DNA of 6,541 nt from Bacteroides sp. (GCA_019412865.1 DXOJ01000445.1:1-6541); one strand, 5' to 3'; positions 1 through 6,541 are shown, numbered from the stretch's first letter. A program made the numbers and translations. The notes: a model not told the origin generated them from the sequence alone.

Positions 1-27
1 TTCATTTATTTAATTTTCTAAAACAAA

Positions 28-51
28 GAATCAGAGTTCAACTACTGATTC
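28..51. repeat. Small inverted repeat (hairpin) upstream of the dehydrogenase gene
   Basis: GAATCAG (28-34) is a perfect reverse complement of CTGATTC (45-51). The ten bases between them can extend the stem by AGT/ACT (35-37 with 41-43), leaving A44 as a bulge and a three-base loop. Read on the + strand there is no T-run after the stem. Read on the - strand the stem is followed by TTTGTTTT, so it resembles a weak terminator in that direction. The stem has few G-C pairs. It could be a leader hairpin, the end of an upstream transcript or chance. The rest of bases 1-82 is AT-rich and contains no TTTG, so the Bacteroidetes -33/-7 promoter consensus is absent. That fits a gene inside a longer operon. 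Confidence 0.35.
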
Positions 52-82
52 GCATAATTTATAAATCTCAATTCAAATAATC

Positions 83-1477
83 ATGAACATTAGTATTTTT
101 GGTCTCGGCTACGTAGGATGCGTAGGCGCGGCATGTTGTGCCAAGCTTGGTCACAAGGTGATTGGTGTGGACGTAAACGAGAACAAGGTCCGTCTGATGA
201 ACGAGGGTAAACCTACCATTATTGAGGAAGGCATTGCCGAATTGTGTAAGGAAGCCCACGACAAAGGATTGATGTCGGCTACAACTGTAGCTGCTGAAGC
301 TGTTGCTCAAACAGAGGTGTCGTTTATTGTAGTGGGTACCCCTTCAAGCAAAGAAGGACATTTAAACCTAAATTATATCTATACAGTGGCTGGACGTATT
401 GGTAAGGCTTTGAAGGAGAAGTTTGCTAGTGAAAACGCCCCTAAAAATATGCACTTGATTGCTATTCGTTCTACTGTACTTCCGGGAACAAACCAAAAGG
501 TGGGTGAGATTATCGAACAGGAAAGTGGTTTAAAAAGGGGAGTACACTTCACTGTAGTGAGCAATCCAGAGTTTCTGCGTGAGGGGACGAGTGTGGAAGA
601 CTACTTTAACCCGCCATTGACTTTGATTGGCACAGACTCTGAATACGCAGAGCAAGTGTTCCGTGAAATGTATAAAGATATTCACGCTGAGTTTATTTGC
701 ACTGATATAAAGGTGGCTGAGATGATGAAGTATGTCAACAATACATATCATGCTTTGAAAATTGTGTTTGGTAATGAGGTGGGTAATATCTGTAAAGGAC
801 TGGATATTGATTCACATAAGGTGATGGAGATTTTTTGCAAAGATAAACAGTTGAATATTTCTCCATACTATTTTAAACCGGGATTTGCGTATGGCGGTTC
901 TTGTCTGCCGAAGGATATGAAGGCGTTGAAGACACTGGCGCATGATTTGTATGTGGATGTGCCTGTTATTAACAGTATTTTCCAAAGCAACGAGATACAG
1001 AAGCGCAATGCTGTGCAGACGATTATGAGCAAGGGACACCGTAATATTGGTATCTTGGGACTGAGTTTTAAGGCGGGCACCGATGATTTGCGATGCTCTC
1101 CTATCGTGGATGTTGTGGAAAACTTACTGGGGAAGGGGTTCAATATCCGTATTTACGATCGTAATGTAAAAGTGAGTGAATTGACTGGTACAAACAAGGA
1201 CTTTATTATGGCAAAAATTCCGCATTTACAGCATTTTGTAACAGATGACTTGGATGTTGTGTGCAGAAACAGTGATGTGTTGGTAGTCACTAATAAAGAG
1301 AAGGATTTTGCAGATGTGTTGAAAAATTATCCGAATAAGATTATAATTGACTTGGTACGCCAATGGAAAGAGGTGGATTACAATGGTCAATATGAAGGTC
1401 TTTCTTGGGGTAATATTAATACTAATGAGGGACAGAATATGGAGTATGTGGAGGATTTTAAACAGACTGAGTTTTAA
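83..1477 (+). CDS. AlgD-like GDP-mannose/UDP-glucose 6-dehydrogenase (nucleotide-sugar dehydrogenase)
   Basis: This is a cytoplasmic NAD-dependent enzyme of 464 residues that oxidises C6 of a nucleotide sugar twice to give the nucleotide uronate, a precursor of acidic polysaccharides. The N-terminal Rossmann domain shows GLGYVG at residues 7-12 and an acidic D30 ending the second strand. STVLPGT lies at 130-136, NPEFLREGT at 161-169 and the central-domain lysine in AEMMKYVNN (K216). The catalytic cysteine is C274 in GGSCLPKD, and the C-terminal domain holds GLSFKAGTDDLR (326-337). From memory, the segments around 252-282 and 358-390 (YDRNV, NKDFI, KIPH) match Pseudomonas AlgD better than typical UDP-glucose dehydrogenases. 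I therefore favour GDP-mannose as substrate, but UDP-glucose or a UDP-HexNAc cannot be excluded. AlgD is about 436 residues; here a polar tail of roughly 22 residues follows the usual end near SWG (441-443). ATG at 83 places the Rossmann strand immediately at the N-terminus, as is normal. No Shine-Dalgarno is visible. The stop codon directly abuts the next start codon. Confidence 0.93.
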   Translation: MNISIFGLGYVGCVGAACCAKLGHKVIGVDVNENKVRLMNEGKPTIIEEGIAELCKEAHDKGLMSATTVAAEAVAQTEVSFIVVGTPSSKEGHLNLNYIYTVAGRIGKALKEKFASENAPKNMHLIAIRSTVLPGTNQKVGEIIEQESGLKRGVHFTVVSNPEFLREGTSVEDYFNPPLTLIGTDSEYAEQVFREMYKDIHAEFICTDIKVAEMMKYVNNTYHALKIVFGNEVGNICKGLDIDSHKVMEIFCKDKQLNISPYYFKPGFAYGGSCLPKDMKALKTLAHDLYVDVPVINSIFQSNEIQKRNAVQTIMSKGHRNIGILGLSFKAGTDDLRCSPIVDVVENLLGKGFNIRIYDRNVKVSELTGTNKDFIMAKIPHLQHFVTDDLDVVCRNSDVLVVTNKEKDFADVLKNYPNKIIIDLVRQWKEVDYNGQYEGLSWGNINTNEGQNMEYVEDFKQTEF

Positions 1478-3340
1478 ATGAGCAAATGGGCTTGGTATGT
1501 GAATCGCCTGAAAGCTATGAACCTGCAGGAGGTAATTTGGAGGTTGGAGCAGAAAAAGATTCAAATGAAAGAGAAAAGAAGATTTAGTGGTTGTAAGGTG
1601 GCTGTGTCTTCTTTTCGCTTCAACAAGGCGCTGGAAAAATTGAGGTTTGACTGTGATGCACTGGGGATTTACTTTGGTAATCGTAATTATAGTCTGAATA
1701 CTTCCATTCATCTGCTCGGTGGGTATGATTATAACTATTATAAGAAGGATTGGGCCGCCGGCTTTCAAACGAAGAATTGCTGGGATGGCGAGTTTAGCTA
1801 CTATCTGAACTATAAGCAACGAGATGATATTGGAGATGCACGTACCAATTGGGAACTGAACCGGCATTTTCAGTTTGCTTTGTTAGCAAAAGACTATTTT
1901 GTGAGTGGTGATCGGCAGTATGCCGACTCGTTAGAGGAATTGTTTATCGATTGGAATGAGAAGAATAGTTTTTTACATGGTATTTCATGGACAAGTGCTA
2001 TGGAAATTGCTATTCGCTGTATTCAGTGGACTATTGCTCTTAGTTTTCTTCAAAAAAAAGGTGATATTCTCTATGGAGAATTGATGGAGAATATGGAGAC
2101 GGGTATTGTAAACATGACGGATTATCTTTGCAATCATTACTCACGCTTTTCATCGGCTAATAATCATTTGTTAGTAGAAGCAGCTGCTATTGCTCTGTCA
2201 GGGTTTGTTTTTCATCATCAGGCGTGGCAGAAATTAGCTGTTGGCATACTGTCGGAGGAACTGCCAAAGCAAAATTATAAAGATGGCGTAAATAAGGAAT
2301 TGTCTCTGCATTACCAGACATTTGGCATGGAGGCTTACGGTATCGTAGGGTGTTGTATGTTACATAATGGCGCATGTCTGCCTGATGGATGGAAAGAATG
2401 GTTAGGGAGGATGTGTGAGTTTGTAAGTCACTGTTGTTGGTGTGAACAGGCAGTATGTGAATTTGGAGATAATGATGAGGGGAAGATTGTGGACTTGGTT
2501 GGGGAACATACCGATCATTATAATTATGTGTTACAGTTGCTTTCATTGGTATTAGGGATGCGCTATCATAGTTTTGAAAAGGTGACCGAAAATGTAGGTT
2601 GGTGGTTTAGTTCAGAGTCGATTGACCGGATAAAATCTTTGCCTATATATGACAATTCTCGAAGCCGTTGCTTTAGCGAAGGTGGTAACTCTTTTTTGAG
2701 AAGTAGCGATGGAAGTATATTGATAGGTATCGACCATGCGGCATTGGGATTTGGCACTATTGCCGCTCACGGACATGCGGATGCACTGAGTTTTCAGATA
2801 CTGAAAGACGGAAAAAGAATTTTCATCGATCCAGGTACTTATATCTACCATTGTCAGATAGAGGAAAGAAATATTTTCCGTCGGACTGATCACCACAATA
2901 CGGTGATGATCAATGGGGAAGAGCAATCGCAGGTTTTGGGGGCTTTTCTTTGGGGTAAGAAGGCGGAAACGAAACTGTTGTCGTATTCGTTCCAAGAAGA
3001 TGTAGACGAACTTACGGCTAGTGTCACGGGGTTGTGTAATGTGGCGCACACGCGTACATTTCGTTTTGGACGATCTGAGGGGGTACTACTGATTAACGAC
3101 CGTTTCGATAAGGATTGTGATTGGACGGCATCTTTCGTGATAGCAAGGGATTATGAACTGTCGGTGTCAGATCGTAGGGTGACATGTGATGCATTTACAT
3201 TGGAGTCGTGTGAAGGAGAAATACGAATAGAGGATATTTTTGTATCGGAGCAATATGGTATAAAAGAGAAATCCAAAGTAATCAGGATCAGAAGTCACTC
3301 GAAAAGTAACGATATCAAAATTAGTATCAATTTATTATAG
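1478..3340 (+). CDS. Heparinase II/III family (alginate lyase-like) protein of a polysaccharide locus
   Basis: The 620-residue protein has the polysaccharide-lyase layout of an N-terminal alpha/alpha-toroid (about 95-385) followed by a beta-sandwich heparinase II/III domain (about 395-610). Toroid landmarks are WDGEFSYYLNY (102-112), the DARTNWELNRH segment (120-130) and SSANNHLL (225-232). The C-terminal domain has HGHADALSFQ (431-440), DPGTYIYH (451-458), ERNIFRRTDHHNTVMING (463-480) and FLWG (490-493). Residues expected for beta-elimination by analogy with PL12/PL17/PL21 lyases are kept: N229-H230, Y279 in LHYQ, and H431/H433. This family would cleave, or at least bind, uronate-containing glycans. 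Members encoded in exopolysaccharide loci are common, but their substrates are mostly unknown. The N-terminus (MSKWAWYVNRLKAMNLQE) is amphipathic and has no convincing signal peptide, so export is not evident. ATG at 1478 follows the upstream TAA with no intervening base, implying translational coupling. An A8 run lies at 2052-2059. Lyase activity is inferred from the fold and retained residues. Confidence 0.88.
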   Translation: MSKWAWYVNRLKAMNLQEVIWRLEQKKIQMKEKRRFSGCKVAVSSFRFNKALEKLRFDCDALGIYFGNRNYSLNTSIHLLGGYDYNYYKKDWAAGFQTKNCWDGEFSYYLNYKQRDDIGDARTNWELNRHFQFALLAKDYFVSGDRQYADSLEELFIDWNEKNSFLHGISWTSAMEIAIRCIQWTIALSFLQKKGDILYGELMENMETGIVNMTDYLCNHYSRFSSANNHLLVEAAAIALSGFVFHHQAWQKLAVGILSEELPKQNYKDGVNKELSLHYQTFGMEAYGIVGCCMLHNGACLPDGWKEWLGRMCEFVSHCCWCEQAVCEFGDNDEGKIVDLVGEHTDHYNYVLQLLSLVLGMRYHSFEKVTENVGWWFSSESIDRIKSLPIYDNSRSRCFSEGGNSFLRSSDGSILIGIDHAALGFGTIAAHGHADALSFQILKDGKRIFIDPGTYIYHCQIEERNIFRRTDHHNTVMINGEEQSQVLGAFLWGKKAETKLLSYSFQEDVDELTASVTGLCNVAHTRTFRFGRSEGVLLINDRFDKDCDWTASFVIARDYELSVSDRRVTCDAFTLESCEGEIRIEDIFVSEQYGIKEKSKVIRIRSHSKSNDIKISINLL

Positions 3341-3356
3341 AACATCATTATATCTT

Positions 3357-4553
3357 ATGGATAGAAAAATTTTGATTGTCGTAGAGAACCTACCGGTTCC
3401 CTTCGATACACGTGTATGGCAGGAAGCTACTACACTGGCTGCAAACGGATACACTGTATCGGTGATTTGTCCTATTGGCAAAGGCTATGACAAAGAATAT
3501 GAATTTTTACAAGGAGTACATGTTTATCGCCACAAATTGCCGAAAGATGGCAATGGGGCTTTGGGATATGCACGAGAATATGGGACTGCTCTGTGGCATG
3601 AATATCGTTTGGCTAGGAGGTGTTACAAAGAGGTTGGGTTTGATTGCATTCATGGCTGTAACCCGCCTGATGATATTTGGATGATTGCTCGTCTGTTTAA
3701 GAAAAAGGGAGTGGACTATATTTTCGATCATCACGACATTTGCCCAGAATTATATGAAGCAAAATTTGGAAAGACTACAGGTATGTTCTATAAAAGTCAG
3801 CTATGGCTGGAACGTCAGACTTACAAACATTGCAAATTTGCTTTTGTTACCAATGAAAGCTATAAGAAAATAGCCATTGAACGTGGGGGGATGAAAGCGG
3901 AAGATGTATTTGTTTTGCGTAGTGGTCCGAAACTGGAGCGGTTGAAGATACAAGAACCGAAATCAGAAATAAAACGTGGAAAGAAATTCATGGTGGGTTA
4001 TCTGGGTGTGATTGGACAGCAGGAAGGCATTGAGTATTTACTGAAAGCTGCAAAATATATCAAAGAGTTACCAGGACGTAACGATGTGTTTTGGGGGATT
4101 GTTGGGGGCGGTCCCGACTTGGAACGTATGAAAAAGCTTTGTCATGAAATGGGACTCGATGATATTGTCGAATTTACAGGTCGCGTACCGGATCAGAAAT
4201 TACTTGACTATCTGAATACTGCTGATGTGTGTGTTAACTGCGACGAGTACAATGCCATGAATGACAAGAGTACCATGAATAAGGTGCTTGAATATATGGC
4301 ATTGGGTAAACCTTTAGTGCAGTTTGATCTGACTGAAGGTCGATATTCTGCACAAGATGCTTCACTTTATGCCGAGCACAACGATGCGAATGATATGGCA
4401 AGGAAAATTCTAGAGTTGCTTGATAATCCAGAAAAACGTAAATGGATGGGTGAGTATGGGCGTAATCGTGTAATCAACGAATTGGGATGGGAACATACTA
4501 GTAAAGCTTTGCTTGAAGGATATGACAGATACTTTAGGAGTAGGGGGAAATAG
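3357..4553 (+). CDS. Glycosyltransferase family 4 (GT-B fold)
   Basis: The 398-residue protein probably transfers a sugar from a nucleotide donor to a lipid-linked oligosaccharide on the cytoplasmic face of the inner membrane. The N-terminal acceptor-side domain has a hydrophobic first strand (KILIVVENLPVPFDTRVWQEA, 4-24), as in GT4 enzymes. It continues with IHGCNPPDD (98-106) and DHHDICPELYEAKF (124-137), a segment seen in WbuB-like GT4 proteins. The donor-binding domain begins near GYLGVIGQQEGIEYLL (214-229). It has GGGPDLERM (250-258), FTGRVPDQKLLDYLNTADVCVNC (273-295) and the nucleotide-binding segment NDKSTMNKVLEYMALGKPLV (302-321), with E312 in the usual acidic position. No transmembrane segment is visible. 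Length is typical for the family. The gene begins 16 bases after the lyase-like gene, with no Shine-Dalgarno in that gap, and is followed two bases later by the acetyltransferase gene, consistent with one operon. Donor and acceptor cannot be told from sequence. A (uronic) sugar made with help from the first gene is possible but unproven. Confidence 0.93.
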   Translation: MDRKILIVVENLPVPFDTRVWQEATTLAANGYTVSVICPIGKGYDKEYEFLQGVHVYRHKLPKDGNGALGYAREYGTALWHEYRLARRCYKEVGFDCIHGCNPPDDIWMIARLFKKKGVDYIFDHHDICPELYEAKFGKTTGMFYKSQLWLERQTYKHCKFAFVTNESYKKIAIERGGMKAEDVFVLRSGPKLERLKIQEPKSEIKRGKKFMVGYLGVIGQQEGIEYLLKAAKYIKELPGRNDVFWGIVGGGPDLERMKKLCHEMGLDDIVEFTGRVPDQKLLDYLNTADVCVNCDEYNAMNDKSTMNKVLEYMALGKPLVQFDLTEGRYSAQDASLYAEHNDANDMARKILELLDNPEKRKWMGEYGRNRVINELGWEHTSKALLEGYDRYFRSRGK

Positions 4554-4555
4554 AG

Positions 4556-5043
4556 ATGATAAATGCGATAAGATTATATAGGATTGCCCGTTGGCTGTAT
4601 TTGCATCATATTCCTTTTTTACCGAAATTATTGCAGCTTATTACTTTTCTAATGTATAATTGTTCTGTTAGTTATAAAATGTCAATTGGGAGAGGGAGCT
4701 TTTTCAACCATGCTGGTATAGGGGTACTGATAAATCCCAAAGTTGTCATTGGTAAGAATTGTAAAATAGGTAACAATGTGTCGATTGTGGGGCAAGGACC
4801 TTATAAGGAATGTCCTAAGATAGGTAATAATGTCTATATAGATTCGGGTGCTGTGATACAAGGTCCCGTAATCATAGAAGATAACGTAATGTTGCTCCTA
4901 ATGCGGTGGTGAATAAGAGTGTGCATACTAATATGATAGTAGGTGGCATTCCTGCAAAGATTATTGGCGATGTGACAAAATTGGATTATGATATTTTTGC
5001 AAATGAATCGTGGAAAGAGGGGCACAAGCCATTTTTGACATGA
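4556..5043 (+). pseudogene. Frameshifted serine-acetyltransferase-like (left-handed beta-helix) O-acetyltransferase
   Basis: The intact frame from ATG 4556 gives 118 residues ending at TGA 4910-4912, but the last seven (MLLLMRW) do not fit the family. From 4891 the +1 frame reads VAPNAVVNKSV, then GGIPAKIIGDV, and ends at TGA 5041-5043. That is exactly the missing last hexapeptide turn and C-terminus. Adding one base within AT (4889-4890) restores DNV-I-VAPNAVV and a product of about 162 residues, a normal length. Visible family features are a hydrophobic N-terminal helix (about 5-35), the likely catalytic H52 in FFNHAGIGVLINP, and hexapeptide repeats from 59 to 111 (VVIGKNCKIGNNVSIVG, KIGNNVYIDSGAVIQGPVIIEDNV). 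Such enzymes transfer acetyl from acetyl-CoA to a sugar hydroxyl in glycan loci; cysteine synthesis is less likely here. An AGGGGGA stretch at 4542-4548 could serve as ribosome binding site. The truncated product loses the trimer and CoA-binding end and is probably inactive, unless the shift is a sequencing error. Confidence 0.85.
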
Positions 5044-5065
5044 TAATATTTGCCTATTGTAAACA

Positions 5066-5098
5066 TTTGATTTGAATATCTTAAAACCCTAAGTTTTG
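5066..5098 (+). promoter_or_regulatory. Possible Bacteroidetes-type promoter ahead of the initiating transferase
   Basis: The gap from 5044 to 5157 is AT-rich and contains TTTG at 5066-5069. A 20-base spacer separates it from TAAGTTTTG at 5090-5098. The Bacteroides housekeeping consensus is TTTG, about 19-21 bases, then TAnnTTTG. The downstream element here has one extra T, so this is an imperfect match in a region where TTTG occurs easily by chance. It would place transcription start near 5105, about 50 bases before the ATG at 5158. I see no strong terminator for the preceding operon, so read-through is equally plausible. Confidence 0.3.
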
Positions 5099-5146
5099 CT
5101 ATTGTAATTTGAGACGATAGTATTATGGCTAATTTACATCAATCAT

Positions 5147-5150
5147 AGGA
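5147..5150 (+). promoter_or_regulatory. Ribosome binding site of the initiating transferase
   Basis: AGGA lies seven bases upstream of ATG 5158, a good Shine-Dalgarno position. The in-frame TAG at 5146-5148 rules out any earlier start in that frame, so the site and the stop together fix the start codon. Confidence 0.6.
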
Positions 5151-5157
5151 AACATTT

Positions 5158-6541
5158 ATGCAAGAAGTTCAACGTTTCAACAAAGTCCTAAAATCTTTGG
5201 TCCTTTTGGGGGATCTTGTTTTGCTGAACCTGCTTTTATGGGGATTTAATTTGTTACTGGGTACTCGTTTCTGGTGTATTCATTGCGGTTCTATTTTTCA
5301 GGGTATGACTCTTGTCACTCTGTGCTATTTGCTTTGTAACATGCATTCAGGTGTTATTCTCCATCGTCCTGTAGTACGTTCTGAACAGATTATGATCCGT
5401 GTTTTACGTAACATGGTTCCTTTTGTCTTTTTATCGGTTTGTACGTTGCTTGTTTTTCATTTTCATTTTTCTCATTCCCGCTATTTCGGACTGTTTTATG
5501 TTGCACTGATAATTGTCATTATCAGCTACCGCTTAATTTCCCGTCACTTACTGGAGATTTATCGAAAAAAGGGCGGAAATGTCCGCAAGGTAGTATTGGT
5601 TGGGAGCCATGAGAATATGCAGGAACTTTATCATGCGATGACAGATGATCCTACGTCTGGTTATCGTATACTGGGTTATTTCGAAGATTTTCCCTCGGAT
5701 CGCTATCCACAGGATGTTTCATATTTAGGACCACCAAATGAAGTAACTGTTTTTTTAGAAAAACATGCGGGAGAGATAGATCAGCTTTATTGTAGTCTTC
5801 CTTCTATGCGAAGTGCGGAGATTGTCCCTATCATTAATTACTGTGAAAACCATCTGGTTCGTTTTTTTAGTGTTCCTAATGTCCGTAATTATTTGAAGCG
5901 TAGAATGCATTTTGAATTATTGGGGAATGTTCCTGCACTTTCTATTCGTTGTGAGCCATTGGAATCACTGGAGAACCGTATTATCAAGCGTGCTTTTGAT
6001 GTTGTTTGTTCAGGGTTATTTCTTATTACGGTTTTTCCGTTCGTTTATATATTCTTTGGAGTCGCGATCAAGTTAAGTTCTCCCGGTCCTGTCTTTTTTA
6101 AGCAGAAACGTAGTGGTGAAGATGGGCGTGAGTTCTGGTGTTACAAGTTTCGTTCAATGAAGGTTAATACGCAATGTGATACTCTTCAGGCTACGGAAAA
6201 TGATCCTCGTAAAACACGTATCGGAGAGATAATGAGAAAGACGAGTGTGGACGAATTGCCTCAATTTATCAATGTATTGAAAGGGGATATGTCTATTGTA
6301 GGTCCCCGTCCTCACATGTTAAAGCATACGGAGGAATATTCTAATCTGATAAACAAGTTTATGGTTCGTCACTTCGTTAAACCTGGAATAACTGGCTGGG
6401 CTCAGGTGACAGGCTTTCGCGGTGAGACGAAAGAACTCTGGCAGATGGAGGGGCGTGTACAGCGTGATATTTGGTATATAGAGAATTGGACTTTTTTATT
6501 GGATTTATATATCATGTATAAGACGGTGTATAATGCTATAC
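5158..6541 (+). CDS. WcaJ-type undecaprenyl-phosphate hexose-1-phosphate transferase (3' end cut by window edge)
   Basis: This integral membrane enzyme starts polysaccharide repeat units by moving a hexose-1-phosphate (often glucose or galactose) from UDP-sugar to undecaprenyl phosphate. The window shows 461 residues with no stop. Family members are about 460-470 long, so only a few residues are missing. Hydrophobic segments lie near 12-34, 49-66, 86-104 and 110-128, followed by a central soluble nucleotide-binding-like domain (about 143-260, starting KVVLVGS). The catalytic bacterial sugar transferase domain begins with IIKRAFDVVCS (275-285) and a membrane segment to about 304. It contains SPGPVFFKQKRSG (308-320), YKFRSM (329-334), the Asp-Glu dyad D365-E366 in DELPQF, GDMSIVGPRPH (376-386), KPGITGWAQVTGFRGET (408-424) and the closing DIWYIENW (437-444). 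The N-terminal extension makes it the long WcaJ/WbaP type rather than the short PglC type. It lies 114 bases after the acetyltransferase remnant, so it may be separately transcribed. The sugar specificity cannot be read from the sequence. Confidence 0.93.
   Translation, partial: MQEVQRFNKVLKSLVLLGDLVLLNLLLWGFNLLLGTRFWCIHCGSIFQGMTLVTLCYLLCNMHSGVILHRPVVRSEQIMIRVLRNMVPFVFLSVCTLLVFHFHFSHSRYFGLFYVALIIVIISYRLISRHLLEIYRKKGGNVRKVVLVGSHENMQELYHAMTDDPTSGYRILGYFEDFPSDRYPQDVSYLGPPNEVTVFLEKHAGEIDQLYCSLPSMRSAEIVPIINYCENHLVRFFSVPNVRNYLKRRMHFELLGNVPALSIRCEPLESLENRIIKRAFDVVCSGLFLITVFPFVYIFFGVAIKLSSPGPVFFKQKRSGEDGREFWCYKFRSMKVNTQCDTLQATENDPRKTRIGEIMRKTSVDELPQFINVLKGDMSIVGPRPHMLKHTEEYSNLINKFMVRHFVKPGITGWAQVTGFRGETKELWQMEGRVQRDIWYIENWTFLLDLYIMYKTVYNAI

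Noticed and set aside
1226..1867. Long open frame on the - strand (213 codons) across the dehydrogenase/lyase junction
   Set aside because: It overlaps two well-supported genes on the + strand. Its product is a low-complexity mix rich in Ile, Leu and His with no recognisable domain, as expected from an antisense shadow.
2187..3049. Several overlapping - strand open frames (about 60-145 codons) within the lyase-like gene
   Set aside because: They lie antisense to conserved heparinase II/III sequence, and none has family features or a plausible ribosome site.
3475..3873. Short + strand frames (62 and 69 codons) inside the glycosyltransferase gene
   Set aside because: Both are out-of-frame readings of conserved GT4 sequence. 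The 398-codon frame explains the region fully.
4933..5043. Internal restart at ATG 4933 making a separate small protein from the acetyltransferase remnant
   Set aside because: It would encode only the end of the beta-helix and its tail, without a ribosome site. It reads as the remnant of the frameshifted gene.
5081..5098. Possible terminator after the acetyltransferase (AAAAC, five bases, GTTTT)
   Set aside because: The stem is only five pairs with one G-C pair, and no T-run follows. It is too weak to call.
5105..5111. TAATTTG as an alternative -7 promoter element
   Set aside because: It lacks one base of the consensus spacing, and there is no TTTG at 19-21 bases upstream.
1..6541. CRISPR array, tRNA/rRNA genes, insertion sequences or phage genes
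   Set aside because: I saw no spaced direct repeats, cloverleaf-like segments, transposase motifs or terminal inverted repeats. The window is almost fully taken up by glycan biosynthesis genes.

Overview
This 6.5 kb window is a stretch of a surface-polysaccharide (capsule or exopolysaccharide) biosynthesis locus. All genes lie on the + strand. It most likely comes from a member of the Bacteroidales (Bacteroides, Phocaeicola, Parabacteroides or a relative). The protein types, moderately AT-rich composition, sparse Shine-Dalgarno signals and tight gene packing all point that way. The assignment is an inference from style, because no rRNA or other taxonomic marker is present.

Layout. Bases 1-82 are a short AT-rich leader with a small inverted repeat and no recognisable promoter. 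At 83-1477 lies an AlgD-like nucleotide-sugar dehydrogenase, probably making GDP-mannuronate or a related UDP/GDP-uronate. Its stop codon directly abuts the start of a heparinase II/III-type (uronate lyase-like) protein at 1478-3340. A family 4 glycosyltransferase follows at 3357-4553. Two bases later comes a serine-acetyltransferase-like left-handed beta-helix O-acetyltransferase (4556-5043), which is broken by a one-base deletion near 4889-4890. After a 114-base AT-rich gap holding a weak promoter-like arrangement comes a WcaJ-type polyprenyl-phosphate hexose-1-phosphate transferase (5158 to the window edge). It has 461 residues visible and lacks only a short C-terminal end. This last gene runs off the edge without a stop codon but is a clear, nearly complete gene.

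How the genes could work together (inference). The WcaJ-like enzyme loads the first sugar phosphate onto undecaprenyl phosphate, and the GT4 enzyme adds a further sugar. The dehydrogenase supplies an acidic sugar nucleotide, the acetyltransferase (if functional) decorates a sugar, and the heparinase-like protein could cleave or modify uronate-containing chains. Flippase, polymerase, export and further transferase genes would have to lie outside the window.

Nothing here looks like a wholly new system. The points most worth a second look are the frameshifted acetyltransferase, the abutting pair of a uronate-making dehydrogenase and a lyase-fold protein without a signal peptide, and the base-composition gradient along the dehydrogenase gene.
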